Shown: positions 1-7,635, counted from the stretch's first letter. The stretch: 32,590 nt of DNA from Chitinophaga sp. GbtcB8 (GCF_019091455.1 NZ_JAGXJN010000057.1:1-32590), one strand, 5' to 3'. The notes: generated by a model from the sequence alone, not told the origin. Translations and numbers: made by a program.

Positions 1-764
1 CAGTATCCAATATCGGTTAGATTAACCGGTGTGATATTGGCAGAATGTACAACACCTCCCCGCTGTTTAAATTCCATCCCACCGCCAAACTCTGTCCCTG
101 GGATTATATCCCCATGATATCTTTTGCTGTGACAATCTACACATGCCGCTGCGTTAACAAGGTAAGCGCCATACCTGATGGAATCATTTTCCGATGGTAG
201 CTTACCTAAATTTGCCTTATGTGGCATGGTATTGATGATGAAATTGACCGGAAAGTCGATTTCCGACGCCGGTATGTCTTTTTTAATTGAAGGAATTGAA
301 CGCAAATAAGCAATAATGCTATACACGTCCTCTTTATCCATTTGCCCAACATGATCCCAGGGCATTAATGGAAAGACGGCTTTTCCAAATTTGTTTTACC
401 CGGTAGTTAGCGCTCTGAATAGTTCGCCATCTGTCCAGCTTGTTAATTTATAAGGAGTTATGTTGGATGCGTAAAACTTGCCGGGAAGGCCTTGCTGCTG
501 ATCGAACTTTTCACCTCCAGCCCCAAAGCCGCCCACCACCGGGCGTCCGTACAAGCTCTCGTCCTTGGTGCTGTGGCAGTCCATACAAACAGAAACGTGG
601 TTGGCTAAATAATCGCCGCGTTTTATTCGTTCTGCTGTGCGTTCGATTTTAATTTGAGGCGCTGGGCCTGTGTCTGGCAATGCTACCTTTACATAAGTGC
701 CGGTAGCACCCACTAGTCCCAACAAACCAAGTAGGATAAATCCAATTACTTTCACTGCTTTCAT
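1..764 (-). pseudogene. Diheme cytochrome c, interrupted by an in-frame TAA and truncated at the window edge
   Basis: The reading frame starts at an ATG at 764 with a hydrophobic N-terminal anchor (residues 6-25) and a first heme site CMDCH at residues 60-64. It stops at TAA (complement 396-398) after 122 residues. The same frame stays open from there to base 1 and reads as typical cytochrome c: NKFGKAVFPLMPW, then a second heme site CVDCH at about residues 208-212, ending near a second SANITP motif. The SNITP motif also follows the first heme, so the protein is an internally repeated diheme cytochrome c. It would be a membrane-anchored periplasmic electron carrier. The stop falls where relatives usually have a hydrophobic residue after TTG. 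It could be a real nonsense change or a sequence error. The C-terminus lies outside the window. An unassigned palindrome TTATCACCGATAA lies upstream at 829-841. Confidence 0.75.
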
Positions 765-862
765 ACTATGCTAATTTTTCACTAACCAGGTCCTTAGTTA
801 CAGATTCAGGTTGCTGCCTTTTTAGGGTTTATCACCGATAAGACTATTTGCCTCCCATCCTA

Positions 863-1519
863 TTAATTTTCAGAGATAGTCGGGCTTTTCATATCGTACG
901 TATCGGATTTCACTATATCAACCATGAATTTTGCTACACTTTGCCTGCTGATTTGTAAACTTGGTTTTGGCAAGTTATTAAAACTCACCTTTAAAGTTTT
1001 AATCTTTTCGGAGTCATTTAAAGCAACAGGCCGGACAGCCGTCCAGTTTAAGTGTGAATTGGCAAATAGTTTTTCCTCTAGTTCATGTTCCTCATAGACA
1101 GGGCCGAGGTTGGTATAGTTAATTAACCATCTGAGCCAAAAAGGGATTTCCTTTTTGGTTTCCCCAACACCCCACGCAGAGATTGTAATTACCCGTTTTA
1201 GGTTTTGTTGATCCGCCTGGGCTATTACATTTTTCATGCTTTCAGATATGAAATTTTTTGGGGTTATTAATTTCGACCAGGGAGCATCTGAGGCTCTGGC
1301 AATACCCAAAGCACTTATTATCAGATTGCACCCTTGCATTGCAGCCGCTAAATCTGCTCGACGGGTGGGAGTTCCCTGATATACTATAATTGATTTCGAA
1401 CTGAAGGATGTTTTGTTTTTATCTCGCACCAAAACACTTAAATCATAGCCTTGCCTTAGTGCCTCTTCAACGATAAGACGACCTGTTCTGCCAGTAGCCC
1501 CTAAAACGAGTATTCTCAT
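863..1519 (-). CDS. NAD(P)-binding oxidoreductase, NmrA/SDR-like
   Basis: The 218-residue protein begins with an atypical-SDR Rossmann motif, GATGRTG at residues 7-13, after a beta strand MRILVL. This is the NAD(P)H-binding family (NAD_binding_10/NmrA-like). The middle holds VITISAWGVG, similar to the strand and loop region around the active site of these enzymes, and WTAVRP follows, another family hallmark. Length is normal for the short single-domain members, which include quinone reductases and NAD(P)H sensors. The substrate cannot be read from sequence. A divergent HxlR regulator with operator-like repeats lies directly upstream. That arrangement is familiar from redox or electrophile-responsive quinone reductase genes, so a stress-induced reductase is a reasonable inference. 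The cytochrome gene follows on the same strand after 98 bases. Confidence 0.85.
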   Translation of the reverse strand: MRILVLGATGRTGRLIVEEALRQGYDLSVLVRDKNKTSFSSKSIIVYQGTPTRRADLAAAMQGCNLIISALGIARASDAPWSKLITPKNFISESMKNVIAQADQQNLKRVITISAWGVGETKKEIPFWLRWLINYTNLGPVYEEHELEEKLFANSHLNWTAVRPVALNDSEKIKTLKVSFNNLPKPSLQISRQSVAKFMVDIVKSDTYDMKSPTISEN

Positions 1520-1535
1520 AATCTTTATTTTTCAA

Positions 1536-1567
1536 CAAAATTATTCCATAACTTCACTTTCGTCAAG
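1536..1567 (-). promoter_or_regulatory. Promoter of the NmrA-like oxidoreductase gene
   Basis: On the minus strand a -7 box TAATTTTG (1543 down to 1536) matches the Bacteroidota consensus TAnnTTTG. A CTTG at 1567-1564 sits 20 bases upstream as a -33 element. Transcription would start a few bases before the ATG at 1519. The -33 element lies inside the first operator repeat, so a bound regulator would block polymerase. Confidence 0.6.
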
Positions 1568-1594
1568 TAATGGCACTTTTGTCAAGTATTGACA
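1561..1594. promoter_or_regulatory. Paired operator repeats, likely HxlR binding sites
   Basis: Two copies of GTCAAGTA lie 19 bases apart (1562-1569 and 1581-1588). The second copy is a perfect palindrome, TGTCAA-GTA-TTGACA (1580-1594). The first (1561-1575) is a degraded version. The pair sits between the divergent oxidoreductase and HxlR genes, and the first copy overlaps the -33 element of the oxidoreductase promoter. Spacing near two helical turns fits two dimers bound on one face of the DNA. Binding by the neighbouring HxlR protein is inferred. Confidence 0.6.
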
Positions 1595-1621
1595 TTTATG
1601 ACACTAATACACACTATCAGT

Positions 1622-1966
1622 ATGTTAGCAGAAAAAAAAATTGAAAAAAAAGTGGAGCTGGATTGTGATTGCTCAATAATAGGATCAATCAGCAACATAA
1701 GCGGCAAGTGGAAACCCGTAATTATCTGGATGTTATTATCAGGCCCTAAGCGATTTGGTGAACTAAATAAAAGAATTGAAGGTATAGCACTAAAGGTATT
1801 ATCCAGGAATTTAAAAGAACTGGAGGCTGATGGTATCATCAATCGGAGGGTATATGCTGAAGTCCCGGCAAAGGTGGTGTATACACTCACTGAAAAGGGG
1901 ATGTCGCTCAACGATGTGATGCAGCTATTAGCTGATTGGGGTAAAAAGAATATAGTAGCTGAATAA
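1622..1966 (+). CDS. HxlR-family winged-helix transcriptional regulator
   Basis: The protein carries the HxlR core: ISGKWKPVIIWMLLSGPKRFGEL, then LSRNLKELEADGIINRRVYAEVPAKVVYTLTEKG, which form the recognition helix and beta wing. It acts as a cytoplasmic dimer. Two cysteines just before the core (LDCDCSI) sit where redox-sensing members keep their conserved cysteine. The ATG at 1622 gives 114 residues, a usual length. An upstream TTG at 1589 is in frame but lies within the operator palindrome, so it was not chosen; an ATG at 1598 is also possible. It is divergent from the NmrA-like oxidoreductase, which it probably represses, possibly together with its own gene. The inducing signal is unknown. 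Confidence 0.88.
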   Translation: MLAEKKIEKKVELDCDCSIIGSISNISGKWKPVIIWMLLSGPKRFGELNKRIEGIALKVLSRNLKELEADGIINRRVYAEVPAKVVYTLTEKGMSLNDVMQLLADWGKKNIVAE

Positions 1967-1993
1967 GACGGAGTAAACTACTCCCTCGCTTCC

Positions 1994-2026
1994 AAACAAA
2001 AAAATACCCTCAGCAAAGCTGAGGGT
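1994..2026 (-). terminator. Intrinsic terminator of the tRNA-Gln transcript
   Basis: The inverted repeat ACCCTCAGC-AAA-GCTGAGGGT (2006-2026) forms a 9-bp stem with a 3-base loop. On the minus strand it is followed by a run of T (complement of 1994-2005). It lies 6 bases beyond the 3' end of the tRNA. Confidence 0.85.
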
Positions 2027-2032
2027 CACTTG

Positions 2033-2103
2033 TTGTCCCACCAGGATTCGAACCTAGACAATCTGAACCAAAATCAGATGTACTACCATTATACTATGGG
2101 ACA
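2033..2103 (-). tRNA. tRNA-Gln (anticodon TTG)
   Basis: Read on the minus strand, the 71-base gene starts TGTCCCA and ends TGGGACA plus a discriminator A, giving a 7-bp acceptor stem. The anticodon arm is TCTGA-TTTTGGT-TCAGA with TTG in the loop, which decodes CAA. The T arm has GGTTCGAATCC. CCA is not encoded. Promoter and terminator are both visible, so it is a single-gene transcription unit. Confidence 0.95.
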
Positions 2104-2127
2104 TCATGTTTCCATGATTTGGGATGG

Positions 2128-2157
2128 CAAAATTAGCCTTTTTTTTATTACTTCAAA
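2128..2157 (-). promoter_or_regulatory. Promoter of tRNA-Gln
   Basis: On the minus strand TAATTTTG (2135 down to 2128) fits the -7 consensus TAnnTTTG, and TTTG (2157-2154) fits the -33 element with an 18-base spacer, slightly short of the usual 19-21. The predicted start is about 20 bases before the tRNA 5' end. Confidence 0.6.
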
Positions 2158-2194
2158 AAATATCTTGCTCATTTTTTTACCCGCACATAATCAA

Positions 2195-3226
2195 TCACTT
2201 ATACAACACCTGCCCTATCTTTTCCAGCACCCTTTCCGGTGTTATCCACTCCATACAGGCATGATCGCCCCGGAAGCAAGGTTTATTCCCAAACACAGAA
2301 CAGGGGCGGCATTCCAGGTCATCGATCTGCACGGCCCGGTCCAGTGTTTGTCCAAAGCCCATAAAACCGGCAAAAGGGTGGGTAGCGCCCCAAACAGACA
2401 CCACCGGCACGCCGAACAGGGAAGCCAGGTGCATGTTGGCAGAATCCATGCTGATCATCAGCCTCAGGTGGCTGATAATGGCCAGTTCCTCCTCCAGCGT
2501 AAAACGGCCGGCTATTACTACGGTGTTGGGATAGCGGGCAGCTAATGCGGTCAGCTGCTCCACTTCTGCTGCACCGCCGCCAAAAAGCAGCACTTTATGT
2601 TGCGATAGTTGCGCCAGCACCTGCTCCATTTTTTGCAGCGGGTACATTTTTTCCCGGTAGGTAGCAAAGGGCGCCAGTCCTATCCAGCTACCCGGTGTTA
2701 TAGGCCCGGCAATGGACGTAATGCGGTCATTTAAGGGCAGGGGCGCTGCTTTTATCAGGGCCTTGTCCATGTTACACTGTAGTCCCAGCTGCCGGAAAAC
2801 AGCCGCATAACGCTCAATGGTAGTGGTAAGCGGTTGTAAGATCTTATTCTCCTGGCGGGTAAGCGCTTTCTTTTCTGCACGGCCTTTATCTATCACAGCT
2901 ACCGGTGCGCCGCTGAAACGGAAAAAAGTGCGCACTATTTTGGAGCGCAGCACCTGGTGCAGGTCAGCCACGGCATGTATGCGGTGCTGTTTGCGGATCT
3001 CGCGGAACAGGCGGTATAAACCTGGTATGCCTTTATGCCTGCCTTTAAGATCGGCCGGAAAAAAAGTAAGACGGGGAATATCCTTACACAAAGCCCCCCA
3101 GTTCTTGTTGGAAACAAAAACAATATTCACTGCAGGGTTTTCCGCCAGCACCTGTTGCATTACAGGAATGGTCATGGCGGCATCACCCAAAGCAGAAAAA
3201 CGGAGCACGAGAATGGTTTGTTGCAT
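2195..3226 (-). CDS. Glycosyltransferase family 9 (ADP-heptose:LPS heptosyltransferase-like)
   Basis: The 343-residue protein has the GT9 fold. The N-terminal motif RFSALGDAAMTIPV (residues 9-22) is the acceptor-side signature, and ISMDSANMHLASLFGVPVVSVWGATHPFAGF near residue 260 is the nucleotide-sugar binding region. A cysteine-rich tail (CRPCS, CFRGDHAC) is often seen in these enzymes. Such enzymes transfer a heptose or related sugar to lipid A core at the cytoplasmic face of the inner membrane. In Bacteroidota the exact sugar is seldom known, so only the family is certain. The DUF4254 gene ends 5 bases upstream on the same strand, so the two are almost surely co-transcribed. Confidence 0.9.
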   Translation of the reverse strand: MQQTILVLRFSALGDAAMTIPVMQQVLAENPAVNIVFVSNKNWGALCKDIPRLTFFPADLKGRHKGIPGLYRLFREIRKQHRIHAVADLHQVLRSKIVRTFFRFSGAPVAVIDKGRAEKKALTRQENKILQPLTTTIERYAAVFRQLGLQCNMDKALIKAAPLPLNDRITSIAGPITPGSWIGLAPFATYREKMYPLQKMEQVLAQLSQHKVLLFGGGAAEVEQLTALAARYPNTVVIAGRFTLEEELAIISHLRLMISMDSANMHLASLFGVPVVSVWGATHPFAGFMGFGQTLDRAVQIDDLECRPCSVFGNKPCFRGDHACMEWITPERVLEKIGQVLYK

Positions 3227-3231
3227 GCGGC

Positions 3232-3837
3232 TTACTTACGGCTGCTGTATAATACCGGGTTCAGGGAAGGATCGTTGTACATTTTCATTTGCCGGTACAC
3301 CTTCATATATTTTTTGCCGGCGTTAATATCTGCCAGCAGATCTTCAATACCGGCGCTCAGGTCGCGGCGCTGTTCCAGTAAAATGTCCAGCTTTCGCTGG
3401 CAGGCAGCGCGGTGTTCCGCTGTAGCATCTGTACGGGTAGCTTCTTCCAGCATATGGTAGATCTTCAGCGCCAGTATAGATAAACGGTCTACCGCCCAGG
3501 CAGGGCTTTCCGTATTGATCTTTGCTTCAGGAGCTGCCTGCACTGTTTTATAGCGTTCCAGGAAATAGCTGTCAATATATTCCACTACATCCGTACGCTC
3601 CTGGTTAGAGCGGTCTATCCAGCGTTTGATCTCCAGCGCTTTAACCGGGTCAATGGCCGGATCCCGGATAATATCCTCCAGGTGCCACTGCACCGTATCT
3701 ATCCAGTTCTTCAGGTACAGCAGGTGTTCAATGCTGCTGCTTTCGTAGGGATTTACGATATCCTGGTGCACATCATTTTTCACATGATAATCCTTGATGC
3801 TCTGGCTAAATACCTGGTTGCATAATTCTGTAAACAT
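3232..3837 (-). CDS. DUF4254 domain protein
   Basis: This 201-residue protein matches the DUF4254 family seen in Bacteroidota. It starts with FTELCNQVFSQSIKDYH, continues with PYESSSIEHLLYLKNWIDTVQWHLEDIIRDP, and carries IKRWIDRSNQERTDVVEYID near residue 90. It is predicted to be all-helical and soluble, without signal peptide or membrane segment. No reaction is known. Its pairing with a GT9 glycosyltransferase 5 bases downstream suggests a role in envelope glycan synthesis or an accessory role for that enzyme; this is inference. The ATG at 3837 is the first methionine and lies only 4 bases from a -7 box. Confidence 0.85.
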   Translation of the reverse strand: MFTELCNQVFSQSIKDYHVKNDVHQDIVNPYESSSIEHLLYLKNWIDTVQWHLEDIIRDPAIDPVKALEIKRWIDRSNQERTDVVEYIDSYFLERYKTVQAAPEAKINTESPAWAVDRLSILALKIYHMLEEATRTDATAEHRAACQRKLDILLEQRRDLSAGIEDLLADINAGKKYMKVYRQMKMYNDPSLNPVLYSSRK

Positions 3838-3841
3838 CCGG

Positions 3842-3849
3842 CAAAGGTA
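3842..3849 (-). promoter_or_regulatory. -7 promoter box of the DUF4254-GT9 operon
   Basis: TACCTTTG on the minus strand is an exact TAnnTTTG match, but it ends 4 bases before the ATG at 3837. No good -33 TTTG is seen at the proper distance. If the box is used, the mRNA would be leaderless or nearly so. Confidence 0.4.
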
Positions 3850-3962
3850 AAAAAATTAGTCCAGGTTAGTCTATGGACTATCGGCCATGGGCTGCCTACT
3901 GTTAACATTGTAGTAACATATTCTTTCTACATTTAAAGTCGCAAATCGCTAATGCATAAGCT

Positions 3963-4496
3963 ATGTCTGATAACCCGTCAAAAGCGCTCTTCCAGCAGCT
4001 GTTTGAAACCAATCACGATAAGGTGTTCCGGTTCGCTTACAAGCTGACAGAAGATGCGGCACGTGCGCAGGAAATTACCCAGCAGTGCTTCATCAGGCTT
4101 TGGGAAAATATTCACAAGATAGAAGCGGGACAAGACGTTTTCCCCCTGTTATTTGTATTCACCAAACATATTGTGGTGGATGAAACCCGTAAGCTATACC
4201 GCGAAAAACAAACGCTGGCCAAAATGTCGTCCCAGCAGCCGCTGCCCCCTGCAGATAACCGGGAAGAAACATTGCTGATGCGAAAAGAGTTCTGGCAGCA
4301 GATCCAGAAAGTGATCGATAAAATGCCGGAACAGCGCCGCAACATTTACCTGCTTAGCCGCGACAAAGGCCACAGCCATAAAGAGATCGCAGACCAGCTT
4401 AGCCTCTCCCCCTCCACTGTACGTAACCACCTCACACTGGCGCTGCAGTTTATACGCAGGGAAATGCTGCTGCATTACAATATGGAAACCAAATAA
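3963..4496 (+). CDS. ECF RNA polymerase sigma factor (Bacteroides expansion family)
   Basis: The 177-residue protein has sigma region 2 at about residues 10-80 (FRFAYKLTEDAARAQEITQQCFIRLWENI) and region 4 at about residues 110-170 (IDKMPEQRRNIYLLSRDKGHSHKEIADQLSLSPSTVRNHLTLALQFIRRE). This is the usual length and form of the Bacteroidota sigma-70 expansion family. Such factors direct polymerase to surface-uptake genes and are normally held by a FecR anti-sigma encoded just downstream. Here the next gene, 11 bases away, is an S41 protease instead. The closest FecR in the window starts at 13443 on the other strand. Whether the two work together is unknown. The upstream spacer holds inverted repeats TAGTCC/GGACTA (3857-3880). 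Confidence 0.92.
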   Translation: MSDNPSKALFQQLFETNHDKVFRFAYKLTEDAARAQEITQQCFIRLWENIHKIEAGQDVFPLLFVFTKHIVVDETRKLYREKQTLAKMSSQQPLPPADNREETLLMRKEFWQQIQKVIDKMPEQRRNIYLLSRDKGHSHKEIADQLSLSPSTVRNHLTLALQFIRREMLLHYNMETK

Positions 4497-4507
4497 ATTC
4501 CACCCCC

Positions 4508-5911
4508 ATGCCTCATTATAATCTTTTGTCTAAACTGGTACCGGTCTTAGCTGCCGTTCTGCTCATTGCTGCCTGTAGTAAAGACCCGCAACCGCCTCCT
4601 GTTCCCACCGGGCCCGTTACCCAAAAAGAAACCAATAGCTGGGTCCTGGACAGCATGCGTTATTTCTATTTATGGAACAGTACCCTGCCGGCTAAGGTGG
4701 ATACACAGCCGGGAGCCGTGGCCTATTTTAACCTGTTAAAGAATAAGGACGACCGTTTCTCCTTTTTATACGATCCCAACGACCTCTCCTCCTACCCCAG
4801 ATACATGTTATACAACTTCGGAATAGACTTTACCATCATAGCTTTTCCCAATGCACCGGCAGGTGCTATCGGGCTGATCAGGTTTGTGCTGGAAGGCTCC
4901 CCGGCGGCTATGCTGGGATTACGGCGGGGCGATTATTTTACACGTATTAACGGTACAATAGTTAGCAGCACTAATGCAGCTACCCTCAGTAAAAACTTAC
5001 TGCAGCAGTCTTCCGGAACGTTTACGCTGGCCACTGTAAGCGGTACTACAGTAAAAGAAGGTACAGCCGTTACCCTGCCCGCGCAATCGCTGGGCGAAAA
5101 TCCTATTTACGGGCAGGGCATACGCACCGTGAATGGCCGTAAAGTGGCCTACCTGTTCTATAACTATTTTAATGATGGTTATAACACGGCCGTAAAAGGC
5201 GTGTTCCAGGATTTTAAAACAGGCGGCGCCAATGAGCTGATCCTGGACCTGCGTTACAATCCCGGTGGCAGCGTAGCTGCTGCTGCCATGCTGGCTGCTT
5301 TAATAGCACCCGGTATTACCGGGCAAAGCGGTTTTGTGAAATACAGCGGTAACAGCAACCTGGGACAGCGCATTGTTTCATTTACATCTGCTTTATCCGT
5401 TCCTGAATCAGGCGGTCCTATTGCATTCAGTTCACTGGAACCTGCACGCCTTTCTTTGTCAAGGGTATTTATTTTATGCGGCAGCCAAACTGCATCTGCA
5501 GCGGAGCTGCTGATCAATAATCTCCGGCCTTACATGCAGGTATACCTCATTGGGCAGCAAACGTTTGGTAAAGATAAAGGTGCATTGATCATACAGGATA
5601 TGCGCACACCCAGGCGCATTCCCTGGACGCTAATGCCCATCTGTTACAACCTGGCTAACTCCAAAGGAGAAGGTGGTTACACCAACGGACTTACCCCGCA
5701 ATACATTGTTGATGAATTAAGCAAACAACCCCTGTCGCCGGTGGGTGATAATACTGATCCCCTCATTGCAAGGGCTATTTCCATCTTAAACGGCAATGGA
5801 CGGCAAACAGCGCCGGCGCCGCAGATAAGCCCCCGGGTATATTTTGATACCAGGCAGCAACAGGCAAACAGGAATGTGGTAAGACTACCGGCAGCCTTGT
5901 TTAGAAAATAA
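4508..5911 (+). CDS. S41-family peptidase (C-terminal-processing-like), lipoprotein
   Basis: The 467-residue protein has a lipoprotein signal ending at LLIAAC (Cys about 23), followed by SKDP and a proline-rich linker. Next come an N-terminal helical domain with SWVLDSMRYFYLWN, a PDZ segment near residues 105-180 (IGLIRFVLEGSPAAMLGLRRGDYFTRINGT), and the S41 catalytic domain from about residue 210. The nucleophile is the Ser of GSQTASAAEL and the Lys of QQTFGKDKG is the general base, the Ser-Lys dyad of CtpA-like proteases. LDLRYNPGG is the family hallmark. It is expected in the periplasm or at the outer membrane. It follows the ECF sigma gene by 11 bases, so it is co-transcribed, and might process envelope or regulatory proteins. 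The substrate is unknown. Confidence 0.9.
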   Translation: MPHYNLLSKLVPVLAAVLLIAACSKDPQPPPVPTGPVTQKETNSWVLDSMRYFYLWNSTLPAKVDTQPGAVAYFNLLKNKDDRFSFLYDPNDLSSYPRYMLYNFGIDFTIIAFPNAPAGAIGLIRFVLEGSPAAMLGLRRGDYFTRINGTIVSSTNAATLSKNLLQQSSGTFTLATVSGTTVKEGTAVTLPAQSLGENPIYGQGIRTVNGRKVAYLFYNYFNDGYNTAVKGVFQDFKTGGANELILDLRYNPGGSVAAAAMLAALIAPGITGQSGFVKYSGNSNLGQRIVSFTSALSVPESGGPIAFSSLEPARLSLSRVFILCGSQTASAAELLINNLRPYMQVYLIGQQTFGKDKGALIIQDMRTPRRIPWTLMPICYNLANSKGEGGYTNGLTPQYIVDELSKQPLSPVGDNTDPLIARAISILNGNGRQTAPAPQISPRVYFDTRQQQANRNVVRLPAALFRK

Positions 5912-6130
5912 AAGTACTGGATATATGCGCGGTAAGCCCTTTCTCTTGCAGGCAATAAATAATCAGTAGTATCAGATCAGAGAAAGCTTGGGATGGTAAC
6001 AAACAATGGATCTTAAAAATGTACACCGTAGATACGGCGCACGCTGCATTTCGATGGAGGAATCATCAGAATTTGTTTTCTCATAAACAGGGTTTTCAAA
6101 TTGCTTACGTTGTTTATTGCTGTTAAACTA

Positions 6131-6805
6131 TTATGGTAGTGAAACCTTTTTAAGATGATAAGGTTTATTCCCTGTTGGCTGTATGGTAATATCAGCTATG
6201 ACGGTTCTGCTGCCGGTACCTCTTAATAATAACTCCATACCTTCCATGCGTACATGGCGCATTACCCCGGAGCTGTCTTCTGGCTCTTGCCCGCCATAAG
6301 CCAGGCCGGTGCTGCCGGTGAGGGAGCTTATATTTTCCAGTACTTTACCTGCACCGGTCTGCGGCGCTTTGCCTAAGAGTATAATACCTTTCCAGCCTGT
6401 GTTACAGGTAGTATCATTTAACCGGAAAAGCACGGGTAATTGCTGCAATCCTTCTGCTACGATCTTTGCGCCGCGGGTTATTACCAAACCGCCACCGCTT
6501 TCCTTACCATAGGCGGTCAGCGGTGTAATTATTTTTATAACGGTGCCCGGCTCAATGTGTAAAGTAGCTTCATTGCTTACATACACCCAGCCTTCTATAT
6601 ACCAGGGATGATTGTTTGTGAGCAGTATATTCTCTGTAATTATTTTCCGCAGGGTATCCTGTAAGGGAATGGTTTGCACCCCTACATTTGCTGCAGCAGC
6701 CACCGGCTCCTTTTTACAGCCGGCAAGCAATACAGCTCCCAGGGTACAGCCCCCGTAAAAAAGAGACCGTAACCAGCTTTTATATTTAACGGACCGGTGT
6801 TGCAT
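6131..6805 (-). CDS. Short beta-helix lipoprotein, paralogue of the 7636-9078 product
   Basis: A 224-residue lipoprotein; the signal ends at VLLAGC (Cys about 30) followed by KKEP. Residues about 50-200 align with the N-terminal half of the 480-residue neighbour: WVYVSNEATLHIEPGTVI, SGGGLVITRGAKIVAEG and GWKGIILLGKAP correspond to LVYVDSSDVLIIDAGATI, AGGGLVVTRGAKVLAQG and DWSGIILLGNAS. The C-terminal half of the long form, with the DDAFEFFGGTVNA region, is missing, and downstream frames show no remnant of it. It therefore looks like a shortened, diverged duplicate and not a recent frameshift. The start codon is 13 bases after the preceding lipoprotein's stop. It is probably exported to the cell surface or periplasm, where it may bind the same ligand or receptor as the long form. 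Confidence 0.8.
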   Translation of the reverse strand: MQHRSVKYKSWLRSLFYGGCTLGAVLLAGCKKEPVAAAANVGVQTIPLQDTLRKIITENILLTNNHPWYIEGWVYVSNEATLHIEPGTVIKIITPLTAYGKESGGGLVITRGAKIVAEGLQQLPVLFRLNDTTCNTGWKGIILLGKAPQTGAGKVLENISSLTGSTGLAYGGQEPEDSSGVMRHVRMEGMELLLRGTGSRTVIADITIQPTGNKPYHLKKVSLP

Positions 6806-6818
6806 AGTAACTTTTATA

Positions 6819-7556
6819 TTAGAGATTGATCACTTCCGGGTAAAAGCTGCCGGAGGGATCATCATGTATATTCAGCAGATAAAATTTCCCCGGGTCTACC
6901 GGCAATGCAAAAATATCCGTAACACCATCCGGTTGTGTTACCGGCGCACCGGTTTCACTGTTTACAAATCTGCCACCATAGGTGACCGGCATTCCGCTGG
7001 CATCATTTAATGGCAGCACAATGGTTTGAGGGTAAAGGGTTCCCTTCGTTAATCCTTTCAGCACAAAACCTGTTTCATCAAGGTTACCGGTTTCGTTGTT
7101 CACATAAATAATATGCAGATCCAGCTTCTCATAAGGGAAATAGGTATCGCTCAGTGTTTCAAATATCTGCATGGCCAGGGAGTCCGGCGATACCGGCGTG
7201 CTGGTTACAAATCCTTTTAACCCGATGCCTTCACTATATGCCAGTTTCAGGGCAATGGCGGCATTCGGTAAAACAGTGATCATGCTGTCTGCTATCAGTG
7301 AATCTGTACTGGCTTTATAAAATGCCAGCTTGCCGGATCTGCCGGCCGGTAATACCACGCTTACGGAGGTGTTGGATGGTTCAATGCTGTTTATTTTCTT
7401 TCCATCAAAGTACAGGTCCACATCAGGCGTGTTGGGTAAGTTCGCCAGTATAACATCTACTTTACCAAAAAAATGTTCTTCCGGCAGCTCACCTTTACTA
7501 CAGGATAAGGCGGAAATAATAATAAAAGTGATAATGGAATATGTAAATAATCGCAT
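6819..7556 (-). CDS. Lipoprotein of unknown function, DUF4397-like N-terminus
   Basis: The 245-residue protein has a lipoprotein signal with Cys about 19 (ISALSC). The mature N-terminus KVDVILANLPNTPDVDLYFDGKKI resembles the start of DUF4397-type beta domains, with VVLPAGRSGKLAFYKAST as the following strand pair, but the match is weak beyond that point. The rest is predicted beta-rich, with no catalytic motif. It lies between the two beta-helix lipoproteins in the FecR/TonB-receptor operon, 79 bases after the long one and 13 before the short one. A role as an accessory outer-membrane lipoprotein of this uptake or signalling system is inferred from location only. Confidence 0.75.
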   Translation of the reverse strand: MRLFTYSIITFIIISALSCSKGELPEEHFFGKVDVILANLPNTPDVDLYFDGKKINSIEPSNTSVSVVLPAGRSGKLAFYKASTDSLIADSMITVLPNAAIALKLAYSEGIGLKGFVTSTPVSPDSLAMQIFETLSDTYFPYEKLDLHIIYVNNETGNLDETGFVLKGLTKGTLYPQTIVLPLNDASGMPVTYGGRFVNSETGAPVTQPDGVTDIFALPVDPGKFYLLNIHDDPSGSFYPEVINL

Positions 7557-7581
7557 AATGTAATTTGATGTCTTTTTTGAA

Positions 7582-7618
7582 GTAATAACGTATAAGGCCG
7601 GGCCTTATACGTTATTAC
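7582..7618. repeat. Perfect 18-bp inverted repeat between two lipoprotein genes
   Basis: GTAATAACGTATAAGGCC (7582-7599) is repeated exactly in inverse at 7601-7618, with one base between. As RNA it gives about a 17-bp stem with a 3-base loop. On the minus strand it follows the stop of the 480-residue lipoprotein by 17 bases. No T-run follows, so it is not a classical terminator. A stabilising hairpin for the upstream mRNA, or a partial terminator, is more likely. Confidence 0.7.
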
Positions 7619-7635
7619 AGGTGTTATGAAATTCA

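Noticed and set aside
1589..1621. Longer HxlR reading frame from a TTG at 1589
   Set aside because: The TTG lies inside the operator palindrome and the extra residues are not part of the HxlR fold; ATG 1622 gives a normal length.
5938..5986. Inverted repeat CTTTCTCT/AGAGAAAG between the S41 gene and the convergent lipoprotein gene as a terminator
   Set aside because: The 8-bp arms are separated by more than 30 bases and no T-run follows on either strand.
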